From an uncultured Clostridia bacterium (GTDB taxonomy: Bacteria; Bacillota; Clostridia; TANB77; CAG-508), in contig CAKPDZ010000030.1 of assembly GCA_934149155.1 (NCBI GenBank), positions 1 to 18,340 on the forward strand: a stretch of DNA of 18,340 bases, read 5' to 3'. Every line of letters begins with the position of its first letter. The stretch's first letter is position 1. This document shows positions 1 to 6,297 of the stretch, in pieces. The translations under genes were made by a program, and so were the position numbers. A model generated the notes under the pieces. The model saw only the letters and a program-made list of their open reading frames with translations. It was not told the origin of the DNA and did not search any database.

Positions 1-30
1 TCTTTAAGTATATAACTTAAAGAAAATTTT
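1..30 (+). terminator. Possible terminator of a gene lying upstream of the window
   Basis: A perfect 9-bp stem, TCTTTAAGT (1-9) with ACTTAAAGA (15-23) and a 5-nt loop, is followed by AAATTTT and further T-rich sequence. This fits a rho-independent terminator closing a gene that ends before the window. The stem may continue to the left of base 1. It is AT-only near its base, so it would be a weak terminator. Confidence 0.4.
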
Positions 31-54
31 TGAATTTTTTATACATATTCCAAC

Positions 55-135
55 ATATTTTGCACATTTGAGACCGGTTCTCTACTGTGCATTTTTTTTG
101 CACATCAGAGAACCGGTCTCAAATGTGCAAAATGT
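55..135. repeat. Long inverted repeat made of two REP-like palindromes
   Basis: The left arm (about 55-91) and right arm (about 99-135) are reverse complements except for a few positions, with a loop of seven T (92-98). Each arm is itself an imperfect palindrome. It is bounded by TGCACA (61-66) and TGTGCA (86-91) around a GAGACCGG-TTCTC core. Two inverted palindromic units form a REP-doublet (BIME-like) structure. A third, single unit, identical except for a few bases, lies at about 4428-4461, so this is a dispersed family. The GC-rich core stands out in the AT-rich surroundings. Its role is unknown; REP-type elements commonly sit between genes and affect termination or mRNA stability. Confidence 0.75.
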
Positions 136-148
136 ACAAATCTGTAAC

Positions 149-177
149 TTGATTTTTTTGAATTTTGTATGTATAAT
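149..177 (+). promoter_or_regulatory. Sigma-A-type promoter of tex
   Basis: TTGATT (149-154) and a perfect TATAAT (172-177) are separated by 17 bp and lie about 30 bp upstream of the tex start codon. It lies just downstream of the REP-like doublet, so the repeat is outside the tex transcript. Confidence 0.65.
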
Positions 178-207
178 CAGTAAAGATTAAATGAAAGGAA
201 AATACTT

Positions 208-2391
208 ATGGAAAAAATTATTAACAAAATTGCACAAGAATTAAAAGTAAAACCTACACAAGTAGAAAATGCCGTAAAATTAATTGACGAAGGAAATACT
301 ATACCATTTATAGCTCGTTATAGAAAAGAAGCTACAGGTGGCCTAAGTGATGAAATCTTAAGAAATTTAGGTGAAAGATTAAATTATTTAAGAAATCTTG
401 AAACTCGTAAAGGTGAAGTTATAAATTCTATAAATGAGCAAGGCAAATTAACAGATGAGTTGACTATTGCTATTGCATCTGCTGAAACTCTTGCAGAAGT
501 TGAAGATTTATACAGACCTTTTAAACAAAAGAAAAAAACAAGAGCTACAGTTGCTAGAAGTAAAGGGTTAGAACCTTTGGCAGAAATAATTATTGCTCAA
601 GAAGAAAAAACTCCAATTGAAGAACTAGCCACTGAATATATAAATATTGATTCTTTATCAGAAGAAGATAAAGCTAATAAAGATAAAGTTGTCGCTACTG
701 CAGAAGATGCAATTCAAGGTGCTTTAGATATTATTGCAGAAAATATTTCTGATAATGCAAAATATAGAAAATATATTAAAAAAATCTGTTATCACGAAGG
801 AAGTATTGTTACAAAAGCAGTAAATGCTGAAGAAAAATCAAATTACGAAATGTATTATGATTTTACAGAATTAGTTTGTAAACTTCCTAGCCACAGAATT
901 TTAGCTATTAATAGGGGTGAAAAAGAAAATTGCTTAAAAGTTTCTATTAGCAAACCTGAAGAAAAAATTCTTTATTATATTGAACGAGATATTATTCACG
1001 GAAACACTCAATTTACAGATATGTTAAAAACTACTATATTAGACGCTTTTAAAAGATTAATTGAACCATCTGTTGAAAGAGAAATTCGTTCAGATTTAAC
1101 AGAAAAAGCTGAAGATAAAGCTATTAAAGTATTTGGACAAAATGCAAAACAATTATTGCTTGGAGCTCCTATAAAAGGTAAAACTGTTATGGGATTTGAC
1201 CCTGCTTATAGAACTGGCTGTAAAATTGCTGTAATTGATGAAACTGGTAAAGTTTTAGATACTTCTACAGTATATCCTACAGCTCCTCAAAATGATGTTG
1301 AAGGTGCTAAAAAAACATTATTAAATTTAATTGAAAAAGACCATGTTGATATGATTGCAATTGGTAATGGAACTGCTTCTCGTGAGTCTGAAATGTTTGT
1401 TTCTGATATGATTAAAGAAGTTAAACATGAGATTTGTTATGTTATAGTTAGCGAAGCTGGTGCTTCTGTATATTCAGCATCTAAACTTGCAACTGAAGAA
1501 TATCCAGATATAAATGTTTCTATAAGAGGTGCAATATCAATTGCTCGTAGACTTCAAGACCCTCTTGCAGAACTTGTAAAAATTGACCCTAAAGCTATTG
1601 GTGTTGGTCAATATCAACATGATGTAAATCAAAAGAATTTATCAGAAAGCTTAACAGGTGTTGTAGAAGATAGTGTAAATAAAGTTGGTGTTGATGTAAA
1701 TACTGCCACTCCTTCTTTACTTGCCTATGTTTCTGGTATTAATAATACTATTGCTAAAAATATTGTAAAATATAGAGATGAAAATGGTAAATTAAAAGAA
1801 AGAAAAGAATTATTAAAGGTTCCTAAGCTTGGAAAAGTTGCTTTTGAGCAATGTGCAGGTTTTATTAGAATTCCTGATGGTGAAAATCCATTAGAAAGCA
1901 CTGCTGTTCATCCAGAAAGTTATAAGCCTACAGAAAAATTACTTGAACTTCTTGGTTTTAAGGTTGCTGATTTAAAGGATAAAGATAATTTAATTTCTTT
2001 ACGCGAAAAATTAAAGTCTGTTAATGTTGCCGAAATAGCTAAAAAACTTGAAATTGGCGAAATGACTTTAACTGATATTATTACAGAGCTTTCTAAACCT
2101 GGTCGTGATCCAAGAGAGGATATGCCAAAACCTGTTCTTCGTAGTGATGTTTTAAAGTTCGAAGATTTAACAGAAGGTATGATTTTGACTGGTACTGTTC
2201 GTAATGTTATCGATTTTGGTGCTTTTGTTGATATTGGTGTTAAATATGATGGTCTTGTTCATATTTCTGAAATGAGTGATTCTTATATTAAAAATCCATC
2301 TGATTTAGTTTCAGTTGGTGATATTGTAAAAGTTAAAGTTATAAAAATTGATCAAGAACGTAAAAAAGTAGGACTTTCTATGAAAATATAA
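208..2391 (+). CDS. tex: Tex family RNA-binding protein (S1 domain transcription accessory protein)
   Basis: This is a full-length Tex/YhgF-type protein of 727 residues, the usual size for the family. Tex proteins are cytoplasmic nucleic-acid-binding proteins linked to transcription and RNA metabolism. The N-terminal helical part is followed by a YqgF/RNase H-like fold starting near the GFDPAYRTG motif (D331). A tandem helix-hairpin-helix region lies around 495-557 (GVDVNTATPSLLAYVSGI), and a C-terminal S1 domain at about 650-722 contains the typical GFGAFVDIG-like turn (IDFGAFVDIG) and GLVHISE. The start is set by AAAGGA at 194-199, 8 nt before the ATG, under a good promoter at 149-177. It appears monocistronic, with a hairpin terminator directly after the stop. 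This is a housekeeping gene and no anomalies are visible. The family is certain; its precise cellular role is poorly defined in any Bacillota. Confidence 0.95.
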   Translation: MEKIINKIAQELKVKPTQVENAVKLIDEGNTIPFIARYRKEATGGLSDEILRNLGERLNYLRNLETRKGEVINSINEQGKLTDELTIAIASAETLAEVEDLYRPFKQKKKTRATVARSKGLEPLAEIIIAQEEKTPIEELATEYINIDSLSEEDKANKDKVVATAEDAIQGALDIIAENISDNAKYRKYIKKICYHEGSIVTKAVNAEEKSNYEMYYDFTELVCKLPSHRILAINRGEKENCLKVSISKPEEKILYYIERDIIHGNTQFTDMLKTTILDAFKRLIEPSVEREIRSDLTEKAEDKAIKVFGQNAKQLLLGAPIKGKTVMGFDPAYRTGCKIAVIDETGKVLDTSTVYPTAPQNDVEGAKKTLLNLIEKDHVDMIAIGNGTASRESEMFVSDMIKEVKHEICYVIVSEAGASVYSASKLATEEYPDINVSIRGAISIARRLQDPLAELVKIDPKAIGVGQYQHDVNQKNLSESLTGVVEDSVNKVGVDVNTATPSLLAYVSGINNTIAKNIVKYRDENGKLKERKELLKVPKLGKVAFEQCAGFIRIPDGENPLESTAVHPESYKPTEKLLELLGFKVADLKDKDNLISLREKLKSVNVAEIAKKLEIGEMTLTDIITELSKPGRDPREDMPKPVLRSDVLKFEDLTEGMILTGTVRNVIDFGAFVDIGVKYDGLVHISEMSDSYIKNPSDLVSVGDIVKVKVIKIDQERKKVGLSMKI

Positions 2392-2397
2392 ACATCT

Positions 2398-2428
2398 AAA
2401 AAGCATGTAATAAAATACATGCTTTTTA
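2398..2428. terminator. Bidirectional terminator between tex and the HD-GYP gene
   Basis: A perfect 12-bp stem, AAAAAGCATGTA (2398-2409) with TACATGCTTTTT (2416-2427) and a 6-nt loop, has T residues on the plus side and A residues on the other. It can therefore stop transcription from both convergent genes. Confidence 0.85.
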
Positions 2429-2443
2429 TCAATCTATAAAATT

Positions 2444-3508
2444 TTATTCACTTACATATTTTTCTTGTATATCTTTTATTTTTTCGAAATTATTATTTAA
2501 TATATCAAGAAATGCTTCCGCTATTTGTGGGTCAAATTGAGTACCTTCACATCTTTTTATTTCTTCTTTTACATGTTCAATATCAATAGGTCCTCTATAA
2601 CTTCTTCTACTTGTCATTGCATCAAAAGTATCTGCTACTGCTGCAATTCTTGCCATATATGGTATTTCTTCTCCTTTTAATCTTGATGGATATCCATTAC
2701 CATCATATTTTTCGTGGTGATGTTTTACTATAGGTATAATCTCTTTAAAAATAGTTGCATTTCCTAATATATGTGCTCCTATTGATGGATGATTTTTAAT
2801 TTGTGAATATTCATCATCTGTAAGTTTTGCTGGTTTTAATAAAATACTATCAGGTATTCCTATTTTTCCAATATCATGAAATAATCCACCTATTCGTAAT
2901 GTTTTTATTTGTTCTTCTGATAGTCCTAGCTTTTCTCCAATAAGTACAGAATATTCAGAAACTCTATCAGAATGTCCTCTTGTATAAGAATCTTTTGCTT
3001 CTACAGTATATCTTAATGTTTGTATCATATCTAAATATGCCTGTTCTAATTGCTCTTTTGAATCTTCTAACTTTTCATTTATTTGTTTTATTTCATCCAT
3101 TTGTTTTACAGATTTTATTCCAGATTCAATTAATAAAATTAATTGGTCAAATTTGTCACCTTTTTCGCAATATCCTTGTATGTCTAATCTTTTTATTGTT
3201 TCTAGTGGTGGTGCTAAATCTTTATGTCCTGTTAATAACAAAATATATAATTCTTTATTAAATTTTCTTATTTCTTCTACTACTTCATCTCCATGTAATG
3301 GTGTCATCATAAAATCTAGTAACATTAAATCAAAATGTTCTTGTCTTACTTTTTCTATTGCCTCTACTGGATTTGTTACTCCTATAAATTCATAATTAGA
3401 GTTTTCTAACAAAACTCTTAATGAATCTAATATTCCTTCTTCATCATCTACACCTATTATTTTATATTTTCTAACTCCATTTATTTGATTTTGCAGAGCC
3501 TTTCTCAT
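2444..3508 (-). CDS. Response regulator with REC and HD-GYP domains (cyclic-di-GMP phosphodiesterase type)
   Basis: This 354-residue cytoplasmic regulator has an N-terminal receiver domain (about 14-130). The receiver has acidic residues D21/D22, phospho-acceptor D65 (LLDFMM), T93 and K116. A predicted coiled-coil linker (about 133-165) leads to a C-terminal HD-GYP domain (about 165-345) with the intact motifs HDIGKIGIPD (H211, D212) and HHEKYDGNGYP (264-274). HD-GYP domains with all these residues normally hydrolyse cyclic di-GMP, so phosphorylation by a histidine kinase would be expected to control cyclic-di-GMP turnover. An AGGGGTGAT ribosome site precedes the ATG, with a promoter at 3556-3584. 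No kinase is adjacent. The nearest is the kinase at 4469-6280, on the same strand but separated by two plus-strand genes, so pairing is only a possibility. Family and catalytic residues are clear; substrate and partner are inferred. Confidence 0.93.
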   Translation of the reverse strand: MRKALQNQINGVRKYKIIGVDDEEGILDSLRVLLENSNYEFIGVTNPVEAIEKVRQEHFDLMLLDFMMTPLHGDEVVEEIRKFNKELYILLLTGHKDLAPPLETIKRLDIQGYCEKGDKFDQLILLIESGIKSVKQMDEIKQINEKLEDSKEQLEQAYLDMIQTLRYTVEAKDSYTRGHSDRVSEYSVLIGEKLGLSEEQIKTLRIGGLFHDIGKIGIPDSILLKPAKLTDDEYSQIKNHPSIGAHILGNATIFKEIIPIVKHHHEKYDGNGYPSRLKGEEIPYMARIAAVADTFDAMTSRRSYRGPIDIEHVKEEIKRCEGTQFDPQIAEAFLDILNNNFEKIKDIQEKYVSE

Positions 3509-3555
3509 TTAATCACCCCTATATTCTTATGTATAAATTCAATTTTATTATTGAT

Positions 3556-3584
3556 ATTATATTCGTTTGTGTTTTAAAAATCAA
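3556..3584 (-). promoter_or_regulatory. Promoter of the REC-HD-GYP gene
   Basis: On the minus strand, TTGATT (3579-3584) and a perfect TATAAT (3556-3561) are separated by 17 bp, about 50 bp upstream of the start codon at 3508. The -35 and -10 hexamers match those of the tex promoter. Confidence 0.65.
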
Positions 3585-3721
3585 GTTTTTTGTTTTGAAT
3601 TCATTATTTTTTATGCATAAGATTTTATCACTCAATTTGCTCATACTACTCTATTTAAATATAGTTTTGTTTCATTTTTATTACATTTATTTTTCTTTTA
3701 TATTACATTTTAAATTTTTGT

Positions 3722-3750
3722 TTGATTTTTATAACTTCTATTGGTATACT
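3722..3750 (+). promoter_or_regulatory. Promoter of the small membrane-type protein gene
   Basis: TTGATT (3722-3727) and TATACT (3745-3750) are 17 bp apart. The predicted transcription start falls near 3757, at the ribosome binding site, so the leader is only about 15 nt. The stretch 3509-3721 between the two divergent promoters is T-rich and I see nothing else in it. Confidence 0.6.
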
Positions 3751-3771
3751 AAGCTTAAAGGAGGTATTTTG

Positions 3772-4035
3772 ATGGAAATTTTAGATTCTAATATTGAGAG
3801 TTTGGAAACTTCAGAAGAAATTATTACAGAAAATACTTCTGAAATTCAAACAGAGCCAACTAGTTCAACTCAATTGATTGAATATAAAGAGATTGATGAA
3901 CCTTGTGTTGCATTAACTATAATTGGTGAAAATCGTCTTACAAATGTCGAAGTTTTTGTTCGACGTGGTTTTAAATTTTCATTCAAAGCATTTTTCTCAA
4001 CTTTAGTTCTTACTATAATGAATATGTTTATTTAA
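3772..4035 (+). CDS. Small acidic protein with hydrophobic C-terminus, unknown function
   Basis: I do not recognise this 87-residue protein. Residues 1-45 are acidic and rich in Ser, Thr and Glu, with no predicted fold evident. Residues 46-63 could form beta strands (CVALTIIGENRLTNVEVFV). The end carries basic residues (RRGFKFSFK, 64-72) followed by a hydrophobic stretch (AFFSTLVLTIMNMFI, 73-87). This pattern suggests attachment to the membrane by the C-terminus with the acidic part in the cytoplasm, or an amphipathic helix lying on it. The start is decided by a near-perfect AAAGGAGGT (3757-3765) placed 6 nt before the ATG. The reading frame stays open upstream to 3529, but that part is low-complexity and lies before the promoter. 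A good promoter, strong ribosome site and strong terminator argue that it is a real, well-expressed gene. No function is proposed. Confidence 0.75.
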   Translation: MEILDSNIESLETSEEIITENTSEIQTEPTSSTQLIEYKEIDEPCVALTIIGENRLTNVEVFVRRGFKFSFKAFFSTLVLTIMNMFI

Positions 4036-4072
4036 AGATAGTTTTTTATAATTAGAAAAACTATCTTTTTTT
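4034..4072 (+). terminator. Terminator of the small-protein gene
   Basis: A 13-bp perfect stem (4034-4046 with 4056-4068) around a GATAG/CTATC core has a 9-nt loop and is followed by T residues to 4072. It begins within the stop codon of the small-protein gene. Confidence 0.85.
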
Positions 4073-4081
4073 ATATTTGCC

Positions 4082-4099
4082 AGTCTATTTGGATAGACT
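4082..4099. promoter_or_regulatory. Candidate operator palindrome upstream of the XRE gene
   Basis: This is a perfect inverted repeat, AGTCTAT-TTGG-ATAGACT, lying immediately upstream of the -35 region of the XRE gene promoter. Small XRE proteins often bind such palindromes near their own promoter. The assignment to this protein is inference. Confidence 0.5.
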
Positions 4100-4105
4100 A
4101 TTTCT

Positions 4106-4125
4106 AAGAAATTTCTTGCTATACT
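4106..4125 (+). promoter_or_regulatory. Extended -10 promoter with overlapping palindrome, XRE gene
   Basis: TGC-TATACT (4117-4125) is an extended -10 element and there is no good -35 hexamer at the right distance. The spacer just upstream holds the perfect 12-bp palindrome AAGAAATTTCTT (4106-4117), which abuts the TG of the extended -10. A protein bound there would block or assist RNA polymerase directly. Confidence 0.5.
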
Positions 4126-4156
4126 CAATTATATCATTTATAAGGAGTTGATTTTT

Positions 4157-4393
4157 ATGTATTTATCAGATGCAGTAAGAGATAGAATTAGATATTATCA
4201 AAACCAAACTGGTATGAGTCTTTGGGGCTTATTTAAAGCTTCTGGTGTTCCAATGTCAACATTAGCAGCTTTTATGAGTAAGAGAACTGAATTGATAAAA
4301 TTAGATACTTTGCTTCACATTTGTGAAGGATTCGGCATTACAATTACTGAATTTTTTGAAAACGATGTATTTAAAGATGTAGAACAAGATTAA
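4157..4393 (+). CDS. Small XRE/Cro-type helix-turn-helix DNA-binding protein
   Basis: The 78-residue protein consists almost only of a Cro/C1-type helix-turn-helix domain. SLWGLFKASGVPMSTLAAFM (about 21-40) covers the helix-turn-helix, and LIKLDTLLHICEGFGITITEFF (about 46-67) covers the last two helices, with the characteristic late LxxICEGxxITxxEFF signature. No effector domain is present, so it likely acts as a dimeric repressor or activator. The start is taken at ATG 4157, with AAGGAG (4142-4147) 9 nt upstream. An in-frame TTG at 4148 touches the ribosome site and is rejected. Two palindromes surround its promoter (4082-4099 and 4106-4117), consistent with autoregulation. Its other targets are unknown. 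The neighbouring biosynthetic operon is a candidate by proximity only, since its upstream palindromes differ in sequence. Confidence 0.88.
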   Translation: MYLSDAVRDRIRYYQNQTGMSLWGLFKASGVPMSTLAAFMSKRTELIKLDTLLHICEGFGITITEFFENDVFKDVEQD

Positions 4394-4431
4394 AAAAAAC
4401 TGCCAGAGAAATTAATCTCTGACAGTTTTTT
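4394..4431. terminator. Bidirectional terminator between XRE gene and kinase operon
   Basis: The stem 4394-4409 pairs with 4416-4431 (AAAAAACTG...CAGTTTTTT) with one C-A mismatch and a 6-nt loop. A-run and T-run on the two sides allow it to work for both the XRE gene and the convergent NRPS-kinase operon. Its T-run flows straight into the REP-like unit. Confidence 0.85.
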
Positions 4432-4461
4432 GCACATTTGGGACCGGTTCTCTGCTGTGCA
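4428..4461. repeat. Single REP-like palindromic unit
   Basis: This matches the left arm of the doublet at 58-91 with only two substitutions over 34 bases. It again has TGCACA (4431-4436) and TGTGCA (4456-4461) bounding a GGGACCGG-TTCTC core. The inverted partner seen in the first copy is absent here. It lies in the short space between a shared terminator and the 3' end of the kinase gene. Confidence 0.75.
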
Positions 4462-4468
4462 TAGCAAA

Positions 4469-6280
4469 TTATATTGGAATTATAATATTAAATGTTGTTC
4501 CTTTTCCTTCTTCTGTTACATATGTAATATCTCCACCAAAGTGTGCTTTTATGTTTGAATATGACATATATAGTCCTAGTCCAGTACCGTTTTTTCCTTT
4601 TGTTGTAACCATTTCTTTAAATAGTCTATCTTGTACTTCTTTTGGAAGTCCTCCAGCAAAGTCTGTTATTGATATTACTATATTATTCTCTTTTTTAGAT
4701 ACTACTAGTTCTATATTTTGATCTTTTTTTCCTGCATATGCTTGTATAGCATTTGAAATCATATTATTAACTACTTGTACTAAACTATTTACATTTCCTT
4801 TTAATATTTGATTTTCATCAGTTTTCATCATTACATTCATATATATGTATGCATTTTTTAATTCGTGTTTCATTAATATATTTACTCTTTTTATTAGTTC
4901 ATCAACTGTAAATTCTTCTGAAGTATCACTTGATAATGATGCAACTGCTTGACCTTTTACTGTTGTTATAATATCTGACATGTATTCTAGATGTGCTCTT
5001 ATCTTAGGTATCCATTCTTCCATGTCTCTTGCTATGTCATGATGATCTTGCGAATTTACTACTGGGTCATCTATTGATTCGTCATATTCTTTTATTAGAT
5101 TTTCTAATCCTTGAACTGCTCCTGCTATTGACATTATTGGTGTTTTTAAGTTATGTGCTATTCCTCCTATTAGTTGACCAAGTCCTGCTAAACGTTCTCT
5201 TTCCATTAGTCTATCTTGGTTGTTTCTTATTGTTTCCATATCTTCTTTATGTTGTGTTATATCTTTTAATAATACTAATGTTCCTAATGATGTGTTGTCT
5301 GATTTAATTGGAGTTATTTCTATTTTAAAGTATTTTTTTATTCTTGAAAAATGTTGTTCAAATGATATTGTTTTATCTGTTGTATTTGATCTTGCTATTA
5401 CATTTTCTATTCTCTTTGATGTTTGTTTGCTTATTTTTCTATTTTCTAAAAATTTCATAAAATTTTTACTTCTTATATTTTCTGGTTTTAATTTAAACAT
5501 TTCTAAAAATGTTTTGTTGAAGTCTGTAATTATATTATCTTCATCTAATACTATGTATCCATCGGATATTCTGTCTACTATTTTCTGCAGTGCTATTGGT
5601 GTAATTTTTAAAAAATTGAATTTTAATATTGCAAATGTGTAAAAAATTACTGCTATAGAAAAACTTATTGGTGTTAAACATACATTCATATCATATATTT
5701 TAAATGTTCCAAGCAGGTTTACTAGTATAGGAAACATTGTTCCTATTATTATTAATATTGTTTGTTTAGAAAACGAACCCGAATTTTTTAATGATGCATT
5801 TATCATTATTCCTATACTTATTAAAAGTAATCCATAAGTATATATTGAATGTACATAAAAATATGGTCCATATATCATTTCATTTAAGTTTGAAGAATAT
5901 ACTTTATAAAATAAATGATGATATTGATTTGTATATAATACAGCAAGTGTTAAAAATGGTATTACAAATAATAATAGATATTTTCTTTTAAACCTAATCT
6001 TTGTATTTCTAAATATAATTGCTACAAAAAATAATGCTACTGGAAGCATGCATGTTCCTATATATATAAAGTTTTCAAAATATATCGGCTCAATATTCAA
6101 AAAGTTTGAGCAAACTAATTGTGAAATTACTCCTACACTTATTACAAGCACTGTTAATAAAACCGTCGCAAATGCATTTTGCAATTGCGACACTGGTCTT
6201 TTTCTCATAATGTTTCCCATTAATAATATTATTGAAAGTGTTGATATTACTAACAATATAAATTCTGTATCTATAACCAT
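4469..6280 (-). CDS. Seven-transmembrane sensor histidine kinase with PAS domain, coupled to the NRPS
   Basis: This is a 603-residue membrane sensor kinase. Seven hydrophobic helices (about 7-25, 36-58, 71-90, 101-117, 146-162, 173-193, 203-221) form an N-terminal 7TM sensor of the type found on many Bacillota histidine kinases. A PAS domain follows (about 228-345), then a dimerisation/phospho-acceptor region with the H-box GGIAHNLKTP (H376). The ATPase domain (about 485-603) has the N-box VNNMISNAIQ, the G1 motif DFAGG (540-544) and the G2 motif GTGLGL (565-570). All catalytic elements are intact, so it should autophosphorylate. The G1 form D-x-A-G-G is a known variant. It begins 14 nt after the NRPS stop, and its AAAGGAGA ribosome site shares bases with that stop codon, so translation is very likely coupled. 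No response regulator is adjacent. The signal is unknown; the NRPS product or a target of it is a plausible ligand (inference). Confidence 0.92.
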   Translation of the reverse strand: MVIDTEFILLVISTLSIILLMGNIMRKRPVSQLQNAFATVLLTVLVISVGVISQLVCSNFLNIEPIYFENFIYIGTCMLPVALFFVAIIFRNTKIRFKRKYLLLFVIPFLTLAVLYTNQYHHLFYKVYSSNLNEMIYGPYFYVHSIYTYGLLLISIGIMINASLKNSGSFSKQTILIIIGTMFPILVNLLGTFKIYDMNVCLTPISFSIAVIFYTFAILKFNFLKITPIALQKIVDRISDGYIVLDEDNIITDFNKTFLEMFKLKPENIRSKNFMKFLENRKISKQTSKRIENVIARSNTTDKTISFEQHFSRIKKYFKIEITPIKSDNTSLGTLVLLKDITQHKEDMETIRNNQDRLMERERLAGLGQLIGGIAHNLKTPIMSIAGAVQGLENLIKEYDESIDDPVVNSQDHHDIARDMEEWIPKIRAHLEYMSDIITTVKGQAVASLSSDTSEEFTVDELIKRVNILMKHELKNAYIYMNVMMKTDENQILKGNVNSLVQVVNNMISNAIQAYAGKKDQNIELVVSKKENNIVISITDFAGGLPKEVQDRLFKEMVTTKGKNGTGLGLYMSYSNIKAHFGGDITYVTEEGKGTTFNIIIPI

Positions 6281-6297
6281 CTTTTGTTTCTCCTTTA
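6281..6297 (-). promoter_or_regulatory. Ribosome binding site overlapping the NRPS stop codon
   Basis: Reading the minus strand, the NRPS ends TAT TAA and continues AGGAGAAACAAAAG-ATG. The AAAGGAG site begins inside the stop codon and sits 8-9 nt before the kinase start. This arrangement favours re-initiation, tying kinase level to completion of NRPS translation. Confidence 0.75.

Noticed and set aside
3529..3771. Upstream extension of the small-protein reading frame
   Set aside because: The extension is low-complexity Phe/Leu/Ile sequence from T-rich DNA, lies upstream of the promoter at 3722-3750, and has no ribosome site. A near-perfect AAAGGAGGT points to ATG 3772.
4148..4156. TTG start for the XRE protein
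   Set aside because: It directly touches the AAGGAG site, leaving no spacing; ATG 4157 has 9 nt.
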